A DNA stretch of 64,000 bases from Polynucleobacter parvulilacunae (GCF_018881715.1 NZ_JACVPW010000001.1:62001-126000); one strand, 5' to 3'; counted from the stretch's first letter, positions 33,204-44,590 are shown. A program made the numbers and translations. Notes: generated by a model not told the origin, from the sequence alone.

Positions 33204-36029
33204 TTAGTGCGCTTCTTCCCAATTATCGCCAATTCCAATACTCACCACCAAAGGTACTTTTAATTGGGCAACATTGCACATTAAACCGGGTAATGCCGCT
33301 TGTACTACCTCAAGCTCATCGAAAGGCACATCTAAGACCAGCTCATCATGCACCTGCAATAAAAGCTTGGTCTTGAGTTGATCTTTTTCAAGCCAATCCT
33401 CAACGGCAATCATGGCCAATTTGATTAAGTCAGCAGCAGTACCTTGCATTGGAGCATTAATCGCAGCCCGCTCGGCACCTTGGCGGCGCGGTCCATTCGA
33501 GCCCTTGATTTCCGGCAACCAGAGGCGTCTTCCAAAGACCGTCTCTACATAACCATTTTCCCTAGCCTCGAGACGCGTGCGCTCCATATATTGAGCGACT
33601 CCTGGATAGCGATCGAAGTATTTGGCAATGTAATTTTGCGCAGCAGAGCGTTCAATACCTAAATTACCAGCCAAGCCAAAAGCACTCATGCCATAGATGA
33701 GGCCGAAGTTAATCACCTTGGCATACCGGCGTTGCTCAGAACTTACATCACCCAATGGAATACCAAAGATCTCTGCTGCGGTAGCCTGGTGAACGTCTTT
33801 ACCCTCTCTAAATGCAGTCAGTAAATTTTCATCTTCAGCAATATGCGCCATGATGCGTAATTCAATTTGCGAGTAATCCGCTGATAATAATTTGCATCCG
33901 TCTGCCGGGATAAATGCCTCACGAATACGGCGACCTTCTTCTGTGCGCACCGGAATATTTTGTAAATTTGGATCGCTTGAAGCCAGGCGACCCGTGACCG
34001 CAGTGGCTTGTGAGAAGTTTGTATGGACGCGGCCCGTCTTAGGATCAGCCATACGAGGAAGTTTCTCAATATAAGTCGACATCAATTTGGCTAAGCTGCG
34101 ATAGTCCAGAATGCGTGCTGGCAATGGATAATCCTCGGCCAACTTCTGCAACACTTCTTCATCAGTAGATGGCGCGCCCGATGGCGTTTTTTTAATTACA
34201 GGTAACTCGAGTTGCCCAAATAAAATTTCTGCGATTTGCTTGGGCGACTGAATATTAAAAGGCTGACCTGCTAGCTTATGAATCTCGCCTTCCAACTCCA
34301 GAAGACGCTTGCCTACCTGCTGCCCCTGTTTTGCCAATAGCGCAGAATCAATTCGAATGCCATTACGCTCCATGATGCCAAGAACCCGCATAGCAGGCAT
34401 CTCAACGTTTTCATAGATATAGAGCAGTCCAGGACTTTCCTGAATCTGCGGCCATAACTCCAGATGCAGGCGCAAGGTAATGTCAGCATCTTCTGCCGCA
34501 TAGTCGGTTGCAATTTTCAGGTCTACCTGGTCAAAGCCAATCTGATGAACCCCCTTGCCACACACTTCTTCATAGCGAATGGTTTTCATGCCCAGATGGC
34601 GCTCAGCCAAGCTATCCATATTGTGTGGCATGTGTGACTCGAGTACATACGATTCCAGCAAGGTGTCAAATGCAACACCGTTTAAGGTAATGCCATAGTT
34701 AGCAAAAATATGGGCGTCGTACTTTAAGTTTTGACCTACCTTTAAATGCGTTTTACTTTCTAACCAAGGCTTAATGCGTTTGAGCACTAAGTCACGATCA
34801 AGCTGCGCCTCACCATTGCGATGTGCAACAGGAATGTAACAAGCCTCACCTGGCTTAACTGATAATGAAATGCCAACGAGCTCTGCAGCAAGTGCATCGA
34901 GACTAGTAGTTTCTGTATCAACTGCTGTTAGCGCAGAAGAATCTATCTTGCTTAACCACTTATCTAGGCCCACTTCATCAACCACGCACTCATAGTGACG
35001 TTCAATGGCATCTTGCGAGTCCCGAGTTTCTTGTGACAAATCTTTGGTTGGCGCACTAGCAATTGAACGAGTCTTTTTTTCTCCGTCTGCACTGCTTTCG
35101 ACGGAGAAAATTGGACTGCCCGCTAAATCAAATACTGCCGCTTCGCCCTTATTCTCTGGGCTTGTAAGCTGTTTTTCGACATCTCTTAGCCAAGTTTTAA
35201 AGGCATAACGATCAAACAACTCGCGTAGCAATGGTGCATCCTCAGACTTCGCATGCAGATCATCCAAGCTAGGTAAATGTGGCGATAAATCACAATCCGT
35301 TTTTACCGTAATCAGTTGACGGGCTTGTGGCAGCCAAGGCAATGTGGCACGTAAGTTTTCACCAACGACACCTTTAACTTGATCAGCGTTTGCCATCAAG
35401 TTATCAAGATTGCCAAATTCCGCTAACCACTTATTTGCCGTCTTTGGCCCCGCCTTAGGAACGCCCGGTACGTTATCGACGGTATCTCCAATGATGGATA
35501 AATAATCCACAATCAATTCTGGTGGAACACCAAATTTTTCTTTTACGCCCTCGATGTCCAATTTTTCGTTTGTCATCGTATTAATGAGAGTGACCGAAGG
35601 ATTTACCAATTGCGCTAAATCTTTATCGCCCGTGGAAATAATCGTTTCCCAGCCCGCTTGAGTTGCTTGGCAAGCTAAGGTTCCGATCACATCATCCGCC
35701 TCCACTCCGGAGACCATCAATACTGGCCAACCTAAAGCCTTGACCATGGCGTGGATAGGTTCAATCTGTTTGACCAAATCCTCGGGCATCGGGGATCGAT
35801 GTGCCTTGTACTCTGAGTACATCTCGTCGCGAAAAGTCTTGCCTTTGGCATCAAAAACACAGGCGATATGGTCAGCCTTGAGCTCGGATCGCGCCCGACG
35901 CATCATATTGACCATGCCATAGATAGCCCCAGTGGGCTCTCCAGCCCCATTTCTGAGGTCTGGCATGGCGTGGAAGGCGCGATAGAGGTAGCTAGAGCCG
36001 TCTACCAACAAGAGTCTATGTTTAGTCAT
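33204..36029 (-). CDS. polA: DNA polymerase I
   Basis: A 941-residue Pol I with all three parts: 5' nuclease (LLLVDGSSYLYRAFHAMP, SGVEADDVIGTLA, GDTVDNVPGVPKAGPKTANKWL), an intact 3'-5' exonuclease (DTETTSLD, VGQNLKYDAHIF, DYAAEDADITLRLH), and the polymerase (TGRLASSDPNLQNIPVRTEEGRRIREAF, LLSADYSQIELRIMAHIA, KVINFGLIYGMS, LQVHDELVLDV). The start is the ATG at 36029, where homologues begin (MTKHRLLLVDG). No Shine-Dalgarno; a -10-like TACGAT lies 6 nt before the ATG, suggesting a leaderless mRNA. Confidence 0.95.
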   Translation of the reverse strand: MTKHRLLLVDGSSYLYRAFHAMPDLRNGAGEPTGAIYGMVNMMRRARSELKADHIACVFDAKGKTFRDEMYSEYKAHRSPMPEDLVKQIEPIHAMVKALGWPVLMVSGVEADDVIGTLACQATQAGWETIISTGDKDLAQLVNPSVTLINTMTNEKLDIEGVKEKFGVPPELIVDYLSIIGDTVDNVPGVPKAGPKTANKWLAEFGNLDNLMANADQVKGVVGENLRATLPWLPQARQLITVKTDCDLSPHLPSLDDLHAKSEDAPLLRELFDRYAFKTWLRDVEKQLTSPENKGEAAVFDLAGSPIFSVESSADGEKKTRSIASAPTKDLSQETRDSQDAIERHYECVVDEVGLDKWLSKIDSSALTAVDTETTSLDALAAELVGISLSVKPGEACYIPVAHRNGEAQLDRDLVLKRIKPWLESKTHLKVGQNLKYDAHIFANYGITLNGVAFDTLLESYVLESHMPHNMDSLAERHLGMKTIRYEEVCGKGVHQIGFDQVDLKIATDYAAEDADITLRLHLELWPQIQESPGLLYIYENVEMPAMRVLGIMERNGIRIDSALLAKQGQQVGKRLLELEGEIHKLAGQPFNIQSPKQIAEILFGQLELPVIKKTPSGAPSTDEEVLQKLAEDYPLPARILDYRSLAKLMSTYIEKLPRMADPKTGRVHTNFSQATAVTGRLASSDPNLQNIPVRTEEGRRIREAFIPADGCKLLSADYSQIELRIMAHIAEDENLLTAFREGKDVHQATAAEIFGIPLGDVSSEQRRYAKVINFGLIYGMSAFGLAGNLGIERSAAQNYIAKYFDRYPGVAQYMERTRLEARENGYVETVFGRRLWLPEIKGSNGPRRQGAERAAINAPMQGTAADLIKLAMIAVEDWLEKDQLKTKLLLQVHDELVLDVPFDELEVVQAALPGLMCNVAQLKVPLVVSIGIGDNWEEAH

Positions 36030-36035
36030 ACCGCA

Positions 36036-36063
36036 ATCGTACAATCTAGTTGTGAATTGCCTA
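36036..36063 (-). promoter_or_regulatory. Predicted polA promoter, leaderless arrangement
   Basis: On the minus strand TAGGCA-N16-TACGAT, then 6 nt and the polA ATG. The -35 matches consensus at four of six positions, the -10 at four. Initiation at the usual 6-8 nt from the -10 would fall on or next to the ATG. Confidence 0.4.
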
Positions 36064-36112
36064 CCGGTCTGGTTAAGGAACCGTCCGAGAGTAGGCTTTA
36101 AAAGGTGAAAAA

Positions 36113-36520
36113 ATGCATTATTTAACAAACTCAATTGGCCGTGCAATAAGCCGAAACTTTGCTCTTACGAGCATTTTGGTAGTTTTTGGTCTTTTTGCTA
36201 CGAATTCAGCCCAAGCTCAGAATAACAGCCAGGCACTGAGCCCATCTGAATTGAATCGCATCAATAATCAACCGCTCGCTCCAACCGTCAGCCCCGCTGG
36301 AGCCATGAATACTCCTGAACAGCGTAAACCCAATTATCAGTACAAAGATAAAAATGGCACAACCGTTACCGAATACAAAGATGCCAACTCTCCAACTCAA
36401 GTCGATGTAAAAACACCTTACACCAGCTATGAAATGGCGCCCCCAACGTCAGTGATGCCAGGACCTCCAAAAGAAACTGATCTGATTAGCGTTCCTAGCA
36501 TCAGCATTCCACTTAGATAA
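36113..36520 (+). CDS. Exported DUF2782-like protein
   Basis: A 135-residue precursor with a signal peptide (FALTSILVVFGLFATNSAQAQ, cleaved near residue 35). The mature part is polar and Pro-rich, with KPNYQYKDKNGTTVTEYKDANSPTQVDVKTPYTSYEM, which resembles DUF2782 proteins that lie by polA in Burkholderiales. Function is unknown. AAAAGGTG before the ATG is a good ribosome site. It diverges from polA and precedes thrB by 33 bp, so it is probably in the same transcript. Confidence 0.65.
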   Translation: MHYLTNSIGRAISRNFALTSILVVFGLFATNSAQAQNNSQALSPSELNRINNQPLAPTVSPAGAMNTPEQRKPNYQYKDKNGTTVTEYKDANSPTQVDVKTPYTSYEMAPPTSVMPGPPKETDLISVPSISIPLR

Positions 36521-36553
36521 CAAATCGTTTAATTAATTTAGTCAATTTAGTTC

Positions 36554-37528
36554 ATGGCCGTATTTACTCCAATTAATCTTGAGGATATTTCTCAATGGAT
36601 TTCTCAAGACTTTGATATTGGCCAAGCCAGTGAAATTCGCGGCATTCATGGCGGGATTGAAAACTCTAACTTTTTCTTAGACACTATAAAAGATGGCAAG
36701 AAACAGGAATATGTTTTAACCATCTTTGAAAGATTGTCTGCAGAGCAGCTGCCGTTCTATTTAGAGTTAATGCGCCACCTGGCAAATAAAGGTGTGCCGG
36801 TTCCCAAGCCTATTGAGAATAGACAAGGGCAGATCTTATTTGCCCTCAAAGGCAAGCCAGCAGCCATTGTTACAAAGTTGCCCGGCCTATCTAGACTTCA
36901 ACCAGAAGCCAATCATTGCGCCCTCGTCGGCGAGATGCTGGCGAAGATGCATTTAGCTGGAAAAGATTTTCCCAAGTCACAAGAAAATCTTCGCAGCCTT
37001 GCATGGTGGCAAAAAACAATACCCCAAGTGCTATCGCATTTAAATACGTCTCAGAAAGAATTAATTTCTCATGAGTTAAAAACCCAAGAGGAATTCTTTT
37101 CTTCTAGTGCATACGATGGTTTACCGCAAGGGGCAAGTCATTGCGATCTATTTCGTGACAACGTCTTGTTTGACCCAAAAGGGTCGAATACAGCCGACGA
37201 TCAACTTGGCGGCTTTTTTGATTTCTATTTTGCTGGCACTGATAAATGGCTGTTTGATGTCGCCGTTACAGCGAATGATTGGTGTCTTGCAGAAAATAAA
37301 CAGGATTTAGATCCCGTCCGTCTAGATGCGTTCATGAAAGCCTATCAGTCAGCACGCCCCTTCACTAAAGAGGAGCAGGCTAGCTGGCCCTTGATGCTTC
37401 GCGCAGCTGCATTACGTTTCTGGGTATCAAGACTGTGGGATTTCTATTTACCACGGGATGCCCAAATGCTAACCCCGCATGATCCTACGCACTTTGAACG
37501 CATTCTTTTAAGTCGTCGCTCACTATGA
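36554..37528 (+). CDS. thrB: Homoserine kinase (ThrB2, APH-fold type)
   Basis: A 324-residue kinase of the aminoglycoside-phosphotransferase fold, the betaproteobacterial form of homoserine kinase (threonine pathway). IRGIHGGIENSNFFLDT is the nucleotide loop, YVLTIFER a strand around the Lys site, and GASHCDLFRDNVLFD, with GGFFDFYFAG after, the catalytic loop and metal site. No clear Shine-Dalgarno. Its TGA overlaps the ATG of the next gene (ATGA). Confidence 0.9.
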   Translation: MAVFTPINLEDISQWISQDFDIGQASEIRGIHGGIENSNFFLDTIKDGKKQEYVLTIFERLSAEQLPFYLELMRHLANKGVPVPKPIENRQGQILFALKGKPAAIVTKLPGLSRLQPEANHCALVGEMLAKMHLAGKDFPKSQENLRSLAWWQKTIPQVLSHLNTSQKELISHELKTQEEFFSSSAYDGLPQGASHCDLFRDNVLFDPKGSNTADDQLGGFFDFYFAGTDKWLFDVAVTANDWCLAENKQDLDPVRLDAFMKAYQSARPFTKEEQASWPLMLRAAALRFWVSRLWDFYLPRDAQMLTPHDPTHFERILLSRRSL

Positions 37529-38304
37529 AACTCAACTCCGTAGCACCTAAAGAGGGTTACACCTGGATTAGGCAAGGCATCTGGCTTTTTAAGCAGAATC
37601 CTTTGGGCTTCTTAATGCTGGTCTTTATGTATGTATTTGCCGCACAACTCGCAGTAATCATTCCGGTCATTGGCGTGTTTGCAGTGCTATTGCTTACACC
37701 AACTCTCTCCGTTGGCTTTATGACCGCCTGTCGCCAGGCCATTCAAAAAGAGCGTATCAGACCAACGGTGTACTTAATAGCACTCCGGTCTAGCCCCATT
37801 ATTCGCAAAAGAATTTTGCAATTAGGCTTGGTGTATGCGGGTATGATTTTGTTGTTGAGTTTTATCTTAAGTCTCTTGGTTGACTTTGAATTACTACTCC
37901 CGTTGATGACGAGCGAAAAACCTATTACTCCTGAAGTATTGCGTCAGGTTTACTTAGTGCTTTTCTTTGGCGCGATGCTGTATATCCCAGTCGCTATGTT
38001 GATGTGGTTCTCGCCAGTCTTGGTGGCATGGGCCGACATGCCTGTACCTCAGGCACTCTTCTCCAGTTGCTTGGCATGCTGGACAAATAAAGCAGCATTC
38101 TTCTTGTATCTGTCTATTTGGAGCGCCATTCTGATTGCTATCCCACTAACCGTGGGAATGATTTTTGATGCGCTCGATCTTGGGCAAGCAGCCTCATTCA
38201 TCATTGCCCCCATCTCCATGGCGGGTTTGACAATCATGCACTGCTCTTTTTATGCGACCTGGAAGGCTTGCTTTACTGAAGATGAAGTGATCTTAGCTGC
38301 GTAA
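37525..38304 (+). CDS. BPSS1780 family membrane protein
   Basis: A 259-residue integral membrane protein with about six helices, opening LNSVAPKEGYTWIRQGIWLFKQNPLGFLMLVFMYVFAAQLAVIIPVIG, a pattern of the BPSS1780 family found across Burkholderiales. Function unknown. It is coupled to thrB by a 4-bp overlap, and converges on uvrD with 33 bp between ends, in which I see no terminator hairpin. Confidence 0.85.
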   Translation: MKLNSVAPKEGYTWIRQGIWLFKQNPLGFLMLVFMYVFAAQLAVIIPVIGVFAVLLLTPTLSVGFMTACRQAIQKERIRPTVYLIALRSSPIIRKRILQLGLVYAGMILLLSFILSLLVDFELLLPLMTSEKPITPEVLRQVYLVLFFGAMLYIPVAMLMWFSPVLVAWADMPVPQALFSSCLACWTNKAAFFLYLSIWSAILIAIPLTVGMIFDALDLGQAASFIIAPISMAGLTIMHCSFYATWKACFTEDEVILAA

Positions 38305-38337
38305 GTTAACTGCATCAGCTACTTCAGTCGCGATTGA

Positions 38338-40707
38338 TCAATCAATCGCAGCAAGCTTCGCAATACTCAGCTGTAACCACTTGATGCCGTGACGCTTGAA
38401 ATTGACTTGCGCACGTGCATCCGCATCCACACCCTCTAGACCGGTCACGCGCCCTTCACCAAATTTGGTGTGGAACACATTCTGCCCAATCGTGAATGGA
38501 TAATTTCCGCGTGGTGGCGAAGCTAATCTCTTGACTTCCATTGAAGCAGATCCAACTCGCTTAGCCGGTCTCTGACGCTCAGAGCCTGAATCAAAAAAGT
38601 CATTCGATTCATACTCGCGTTGACGGGTGTAACCATCTTGCCAAGTTGATCCCGATCTTGAATTACTGCCACCACCCCAGCGCGCATCTCTTGCTTTAGG
38701 TGTGAGCCATTTCAATGCATCTGATGGAAGCTCTTCCAAGAAACGGGAAGGCATGTTGTAGCGTACTTGGCCATGCAACATGCGTGATTGAGTGTGTGAA
38801 AGATATAAACGCTCTTTGGCACGAGTAATCGCCACATACATCAAGCGACGTTCTTCTTCCAAACCATTCTGCTCATTCACACTGTTCTCATGAGGAAATA
38901 AACCCTCCTCAAGACCAGTAATGAACACAGAGGTGAATTCCAGACCTTTAGCCGAGTGCACTGTCATCAGCTGTACCGCATCTTGACCGGCTTGAGCCTG
39001 GTTATCCCCTGCCTCTAATGAGGCATGGGACAGGAAGGCAGCTAAGGGTGACACTTCTACTACGCCCAGGGCATTCTCACCCGGCAGCATCGCGGCTGCA
39101 GCATCTTGCCCATAACCCTCTTCGGCAATAAATGCAGTGGCAGCATTAATCAATTCCTGCAAGTTCTCTACGCGATCTTGACCCTCACGCTCTGCAAGGT
39201 AGTGCTGAATCAAACCGCTATGCTGAATGACAAACTCAACCGTTTCCGGGAGAGTGTTGTGCCGGGTTGCCTCGCGCATATGATCCACTAATCGCACAAA
39301 TCCACCGAGCGCTGCACCTGCTTTACCTTCTAAGGTGGAGGCCGCTAAATATAAAGAGCACTGCTGCGCTCTCGCTGCATCTTGCAATGCTTCAATCGAT
39401 CTTGCGCCAATTCCACGCGTTGGGAAATTCACCACTCGAGAGAATGAAGTGTCGTCATTCGGGTTCTCGAGCAAGCGCAAGTAAGCCAGTGCATGTTTAA
39501 TTTCAGCGCGCTCGAAGAATCGCAGACCACCATAGACGCGATACGGAATACCTGCAGAAAATAATGCGTGTTCAATGATGCGTGACTGTGCGTTGCTGCG
39601 ATAGAGCAAAGCTACTTCAGTGCGTTTGATGCCGCTATTGACTAAAGCCTTGATCTCATCAACCAACCAAGCTGCTTCAGCATGATCGCTAGGCGCCTCG
39701 TAGATACGGACTGGCTCGCCATGACCAGCATCGGTCCGTAGGTTTTTACCCAGACGCTCAGAGTTGTTTGCAATGAGGTGATTTGCTGTATCGAGGATGT
39801 GGCCATGAGAGCGATAGTTCTGCTCTAGCTTCACCATCAAGGGGTGATATTGTTTTTCGTAGAGGCGCATATTTTCAACATCCGCACCACGGAATGCATA
39901 AATACTTTGGTCATCATCGCCTACTGCAAATACAGAACTACTACCCATGCCGCTGACATTGATGCGACTTGCGTCGTGACCGGATAACAATTTGAGCCAT
40001 GCATACTGCAAAGCATTGGTATCTTGAAACTCATCAATCAAAATGTGACGGAAGCGCTCTTGATAGTGAGTACGGATCGCTTCACTATGTTTTAGCAATT
40101 CATAGCTACGCAATAAGAGCTCAGCAAAATCAACCACGCCTTCACGCTGGCACTGCTCATCATAAGCACCGTAGAGTTGCGCCATCTTGGCCTGGAAGTC
40201 ATCGCCAACGGCTAAGTCTTTTGCACGCTGCCCACGTTCTTTGGCATGCGCAATAAAGTATTGCAATTGCTTAGCAGGGTACTTTTCATCGTCGACCTTT
40301 AAACCCTTCAAAAGGCGCTTAATCGCAGAGAGTTGATCCTGGGTATCCAAAATCTGGAAAGTCGATGGCAGACCTGCCTCTTTATGGTGGGCACGCAATA
40401 AACGGTTACACAAACCATGAAAGGTGCCAATCCACATACCCCGGGTATTAATCGGCAACATCGCGCTTAAGCGCAGCATCATCTCCTTGGCAGCCTTATT
40501 GGTGAAAGTCACCGCTAGGACGCCAATTGGGGATACCTGGCCGGTCTGAATCAACCAGGCTATACGGGTGGTGAGGACGCGGGTCTTGCCACTCCCTGCA
40601 CCAGCCAAAATCAAGGCTGATTGGGCCTGGCCATTTTCATTTACGGGCGGGAGGGTCACTGCCTCGCGCTGTTCTGGATTGAGGTTCGCGAGCAAGTCTG
40701 AGTACAT
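38338..40707 (-). CDS. uvrD: DNA helicase II
   Basis: A 789-residue superfamily 1 helicase of nucleotide excision and mismatch repair. LNPEQREAV (Q-motif), Walker [31 protein letters not shown] (Ia), DEFQDTN (II), [13 protein letters not shown] (III), LEQNYRS (IV), [13 protein letters not shown] (V) and [15 protein letters not shown] (VI) are all intact. The C-terminal part has the usual RNAP-binding Tudor-like end ([45 protein letters not shown]). Starts at ATG 40707, only 24 bp from valS, with no Shine-Dalgarno. Confidence 0.95.
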   Translation of the reverse strand: MYSDLLANLNPEQREAVTLPPVNENGQAQSALILAGAGSGKTRVLTTRIAWLIQTGQVSPIGVLAVTFTNKAAKEMMLRLSAMLPINTRGMWIGTFHGLCNRLLRAHHKEAGLPSTFQILDTQDQLSAIKRLLKGLKVDDEKYPAKQLQYFIAHAKERGQRAKDLAVGDDFQAKMAQLYGAYDEQCQREGVVDFAELLLRSYELLKHSEAIRTHYQERFRHILIDEFQDTNALQYAWLKLLSGHDASRINVSGMGSSSVFAVGDDDQSIYAFRGADVENMRLYEKQYHPLMVKLEQNYRSHGHILDTANHLIANNSERLGKNLRTDAGHGEPVRIYEAPSDHAEAAWLVDEIKALVNSGIKRTEVALLYRSNAQSRIIEHALFSAGIPYRVYGGLRFFERAEIKHALAYLRLLENPNDDTSFSRVVNFPTRGIGARSIEALQDAARAQQCSLYLAASTLEGKAGAALGGFVRLVDHMREATRHNTLPETVEFVIQHSGLIQHYLAEREGQDRVENLQELINAATAFIAEEGYGQDAAAAMLPGENALGVVEVSPLAAFLSHASLEAGDNQAQAGQDAVQLMTVHSAKGLEFTSVFITGLEEGLFPHENSVNEQNGLEEERRLMYVAITRAKERLYLSHTQSRMLHGQVRYNMPSRFLEELPSDALKWLTPKARDARWGGGSNSRSGSTWQDGYTRQREYESNDFFDSGSERQRPAKRVGSASMEVKRLASPPRGNYPFTIGQNVFHTKFGEGRVTGLEGVDADARAQVNFKRHGIKWLQLSIAKLAAID

Positions 40708-40713
40708 CAGCCC

Positions 40714-40723
40714 AATTATAATT
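40714..40723. promoter_or_regulatory. Palindromic -10 shared by uvrD and valS
   Basis: AATTATAATT is its own reverse complement and holds TATAAT on both strands. On the minus strand the hexamer ends 7 nt before the uvrD ATG, on the plus strand 9 nt before the valS ATG. No other room exists for promoters within the 24-bp gap, though -35 elements would lie inside the neighbouring gene and are weak on both sides. Confidence 0.6.
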
Positions 40724-40731
40724 TGCCTCTT

Positions 40732-43623
40732 ATGCCAAATGCCTCAAATACCCCTAATTCTCCAGCGGCCAGCTCAGCGGACGAGCTCGCTAAATCCTAT
40801 GAACCCGCCCCGATAGAGGCCTACTGGGGTCCTGAGTGGGAGCGCCGGGGTATTGCCGACTCCACCATGGATGAGGGTAAGGGTGATTTTTCTATTCAGC
40901 TACCACCACCGAATGTGACCGGCACCCTGCATATGGGGCACGCCTTCAATCAAACCATCATGGACGGCTTGGTACGTCACGCCCGCATGTCAGGCAAAAA
41001 CACCTTATGGGTACCTGGTACCGATCACGCCGGTATTGCTACACAAATTGTTGTTGAGCGCCAACTCGACGCGCAAAAAGTATCTCGCCACGACTTAGGT
41101 CGTGAAAAGTTTTTAGAAAAAGTATGGGAATGGAAAGAAACTTCCGGCAATACCATTACTCGCCAAATTCGTCGTCTCGGTGCATCGATCGATTGGGGTA
41201 AAGAATATTTCACGATGGACAGCAAGATGTCCAAAGCTGTTGTGGAAGTGTTTGTACGCTTGCACGAGCAAGGTCTGATCTATCGCGGCAAACGTCTAGT
41301 GAACTGGGATCCAGTGTTAGGTACCGCAGTCTCCGATTTAGAAGTGGTGAGCGAAGAAGAGGATGGCTCAATGTGGCACATCCGCTATCCATTGACTGAT
41401 GGCTCTGGCCACCTTACCGTTGCCACCACTCGCCCAGAGACCTTATTGGGTGACGTTGCTGTTATGGTGAATCCAGAAGACGAGCGCTACAAACACCTCA
41501 TCGGCAAATCAGTCAACCTGCCTTTGTGCGACCGCCAGATCCCCATCATTGCAGATGACTATGTTGATTTGAACTTTGGTACTGGTGTTGTAAAGGTAAC
41601 TCCTGCACATGACTTTAATGACTATGCAGTTAGTCAACGCCATCAACTACCAATGATCAATATCCTGACATTGGATGCCAAGATTAATGAGAATGCTCCC
41701 GCCGCTTATCAAGGCATGGAACGTTTTGCAGCCCGCAAACAAGTGGTTACCGACTTAGATGCCGTCGGACTGCTTGAAAAAGTTCAGCCCCATAAATTGA
41801 TGGTGCCGCGCGGTGATCGCACTCAAACCATTATTGAGCCGATGCTTACAGACCAATGGTTCGTGGCGATGTCTAAACCAAGTCCAGATAATAAATATCA
41901 ACCGGGCTCATCCATTGCTGGTGCAGCCTTAGATGCCGTTACCAAAGGTGATATCAAGCTCGTTCCAGAAAACTGGATCAATACTTACACCCAGTGGTTG
42001 GCCAATATTCAAGACTGGTGTATCTCGCGTCAACTCTGGTGGGGCCATCAAATCCCCGCTTGGTACGGCGATGATGGGCAAATTTTTGTAGGGCGCTCCG
42101 AAGAAGAGGCCAAGGCGAAAGCTGCAGCAGCTGGGTACACCGGCAAACTCAACCGTGACCCTGACGTTCTGGATACCTGGTTCAGCTCCGCCCTCGTTCC
42201 ATTTAGCTCATTAGGTTGGCCTGAAGAAACGCCTGCTTTAAATCACTTCCTACCTTCATCCGTCCTCGTTACTGGTTTTGACATCATCTTCTTCTGGGTA
42301 GCCCGCATGGTCATGATGACTTGCCACTTCACTGGAAAGGTGCCGTTTCATACGGTCTATGTACATGGTCTAGTACGTGATGCCGAAGGTCAAAAGATGA
42401 GCAAGTCCAAGGGCAATACTTTGGACCCAATTGATTTGATTGACGGCATTCAGATTGAAGAGTTAGTAGGCAAGCGAACTACTGGTCTCATGAATCCAAA
42501 ACAAGCTGAGAGCATTGGCAAGAAGACCAAGAAAGAGTTTCCGGACGGTATTCCAGCTTTTGGTACTGACGCCCTGCGCTTTACCTTTGCCTCCCTGGCT
42601 TCGCTTGGCCGCAATATCAACTTTGATCAAAAGCGTTGTGAAGGCTATCGTAATTTCTGTAACAAGTTATGGAATGCAACTCGCTTTGTTCTCATGAACT
42701 GTTCTGGCAGTGATGAAGACAATGGCTTAGCTCCTTGTGACAACCAGTGTGGGCCTGATGGTTATTTAGACTTCTCGCCTGCAGATAAGTGGATCGTGTC
42801 CCAACTCCAAAGAACTGAAGCTGATGTTGCTAAAGGCTTTGAAAACTATCGCTTTGACAATATTGCCAGCAGCATTTATCAATTTGTTTGGGATGAGTAT
42901 TGCGATTGGTATCTAGAGCTCGCCAAGGTTCAGTTGCAAACTGGTACGCCAGCACAGCAACGCGCCACTCGCCGCACCCTATTGCGTGTTTTGGAAACTA
43001 TTTTGCGTATGGCGCATCCTTTGATTCCATTCATCACCGAGACACTCTGGCAAACCGTCGGACCGAAGTCTGGAAAAGAACTAGCCAAACAAACAAAACA
43101 AACGATTGCACTTCAACCCTATCCAGTTTCTCAGCCCGAAAAAATTGATGAGCAAAGTGAAGCTTGGGTAGCACAGATCAAAGCAATTGTGGATGCATGC
43201 CGCAACCTGCGTGGCGAGATGCAAGTTCCCCCAGGTCAAAAAGTACCACTCTGGATTTTTGGGCCACAAGCATTCTTGGAAAAAGCGACGCCTTATTTAA
43301 CGGCGCTGGCTAAGCTTGCTGAAGTCAAAATCTACAGCGATGAATCCGCCTTAGAAAAAGATGCGCCTGGCGCACCAATTGCTTTGGTAGGCGATATCAA
43401 ACTCTTGCTCAAGATTGAGGTGGATGTGGCTGCTGAGCGCATTCGACTGGGTAAGGAAATTGAGCGTTTAGCTAACGAAATCAATAAAGCCAAAGGCAAA
43501 TTGACCAATGAAAGCTTTGTGGCTCGCGCCCCAGCTGAGGTTGTTGCCCAAGAAAAACAACGCCTTGCCGGCTTTGAGCAAAATCATGAGAAGCTTGTTG
43601 CACAATTAGAGCGTCTTAAATAA
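40732..43623 (+). CDS. valS: Valyl-tRNA synthetase
   Basis: A 963-residue class I synthetase. [15 protein letters not shown] is the HIGH site, [14 protein letters not shown] follows, the CP1 editing domain ([22 protein letters not shown]) is intact, and KMSKSKGN is the KMSKS loop. It ends in the usual C-terminal coiled coil ([25 protein letters not shown]...[10 protein letters not shown]). The ATG at 40732 is preferred to an in-frame TTG at 40723. No ribosome-binding site; the transcript is probably leaderless or nearly so. Confidence 0.95.
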   Translation: MPNASNTPNSPAASSADELAKSYEPAPIEAYWGPEWERRGIADSTMDEGKGDFSIQLPPPNVTGTLHMGHAFNQTIMDGLVRHARMSGKNTLWVPGTDHAGIATQIVVERQLDAQKVSRHDLGREKFLEKVWEWKETSGNTITRQIRRLGASIDWGKEYFTMDSKMSKAVVEVFVRLHEQGLIYRGKRLVNWDPVLGTAVSDLEVVSEEEDGSMWHIRYPLTDGSGHLTVATTRPETLLGDVAVMVNPEDERYKHLIGKSVNLPLCDRQIPIIADDYVDLNFGTGVVKVTPAHDFNDYAVSQRHQLPMINILTLDAKINENAPAAYQGMERFAARKQVVTDLDAVGLLEKVQPHKLMVPRGDRTQTIIEPMLTDQWFVAMSKPSPDNKYQPGSSIAGAALDAVTKGDIKLVPENWINTYTQWLANIQDWCISRQLWWGHQIPAWYGDDGQIFVGRSEEEAKAKAAAAGYTGKLNRDPDVLDTWFSSALVPFSSLGWPEETPALNHFLPSSVLVTGFDIIFFWVARMVMMTCHFTGKVPFHTVYVHGLVRDAEGQKMSKSKGNTLDPIDLIDGIQIEELVGKRTTGLMNPKQAESIGKKTKKEFPDGIPAFGTDALRFTFASLASLGRNINFDQKRCEGYRNFCNKLWNATRFVLMNCSGSDEDNGLAPCDNQCGPDGYLDFSPADKWIVSQLQRTEADVAKGFENYRFDNIASSIYQFVWDEYCDWYLELAKVQLQTGTPAQQRATRRTLLRVLETILRMAHPLIPFITETLWQTVGPKSGKELAKQTKQTIALQPYPVSQPEKIDEQSEAWVAQIKAIVDACRNLRGEMQVPPGQKVPLWIFGPQAFLEKATPYLTALAKLAEVKIYSDESALEKDAPGAPIALVGDIKLLLKIEVDVAAERIRLGKEIERLANEINKAKGKLTNESFVARAPAEVVAQEKQRLAGFEQNHEKLVAQLERLK

Positions 43624-43651
43624 ATCATCCAGCAAAAAGAACGGATCATTC

Positions 43652-44542
43652 ATGGCATTGAATTTCAGCTCCAAAAAAGTAACGAAAGCTGTATTTCCTG
43701 TTGCAGGATTTGGTACACGCTTTTTACCCGCTACTAAAGCCAGCCCAAAAGAAATGCTGAATGTCGTAGATAAGCCGCTGATTCAGTACGCAGTCGATGA
43801 AGCCATTGCAGCTGGTATTACTGAGTTAATTTTCGTTACAGGCCGCAGCAAGCGCGCGATTGAAGACCACTTTGATAAAGCGTATGAATTAGAAGCGGCA
43901 TTAGAGGCCAAGAATAAGCAGGATCTCTTGCATCTCGTTAGAAGCGTGAAGCCAGACAATGTTGATTGTGTTTACATTAGGCAATCTGAACCCCTGGGGC
44001 TAGGCCATGCTGTTTTATGCGCTGAAAAATTAGTTGGCGATGAGCCCTTTGCAATTATTTTGGCCGATGACCTCCTAGATGGTCAGCCTCCAGTACTCTC
44101 ACAAATGCTAAAGGTGCACGAAGAACAGCAGGGATCCGTCTTGGCAGTAGAGAAAATTGATCCTTCCAAAAGCAGCTCATACGGGATCATCTCAGGGGAT
44201 GCAGTCAGCAAAGGCATCTATCGTCTCAACGGCATCGTTGAAAAACCAAAGCCAGCTGATGCCCCTTCTGACCTTGCAGTTGTTGGCCGCTACGTACTTT
44301 CATCCAAAATTTTTGATCACATTCGAAATGTAAAACCAGGTGCAGGCGGAGAAATTCAACTCACCGATGCCATTGCAGCCCTGCTAAAAGAAGATCCTGT
44401 ATTTGGCTATGAATATGATGGTGTACGCTATGACTGCGGTAGCAAGCTTGGCTATCTCAAAGCTTCAGTAGATTTCGCTCTACGCCATCAAGAGGTAGGC
44501 GCTGAGTTCGCAGAATACTTAAGAAGCTGGTCTTTAAAGTAG
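43652..44542 (+). CDS. galU: UTP-glucose-1-phosphate uridylyltransferase
   Basis: A 296-residue GalU that makes UDP-glucose. [45 protein letters not shown] is the nucleotide-binding start, [28 protein letters not shown] the core, and [13 protein letters not shown] with [18 protein letters not shown] the end. Length is typical. It follows valS by 28 bp, with only a weak GGA before the ATG, and ends in a strong terminator. Confidence 0.95.
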   Translation: MALNFSSKKVTKAVFPVAGFGTRFLPATKASPKEMLNVVDKPLIQYAVDEAIAAGITELIFVTGRSKRAIEDHFDKAYELEAALEAKNKQDLLHLVRSVKPDNVDCVYIRQSEPLGLGHAVLCAEKLVGDEPFAIILADDLLDGQPPVLSQMLKVHEEQQGSVLAVEKIDPSKSSSYGIISGDAVSKGIYRLNGIVEKPKPADAPSDLAVVGRYVLSSKIFDHIRNVKPGAGGEIQLTDAIAALLKEDPVFGYEYDGVRYDCGSKLGYLKASVDFALRHQEVGAEFAEYLRSWSLK

Positions 44543-44560
44543 CCACTCTTTTGAGGCAAT

Positions 44561-44590
44561 AAAAAAGCAGAGATTGTTCTCTGCTTTTTT
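44561..44590. terminator. Bidirectional terminator between galU and the TusA-like gene
   Basis: Thirteen-bp stem AAAAAAGCAGAGA / TCTCTGCTTTTTT with a TTGT loop. A-run and T-run on the two sides allow it to end transcripts from both convergent genes. Confidence 0.9.
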
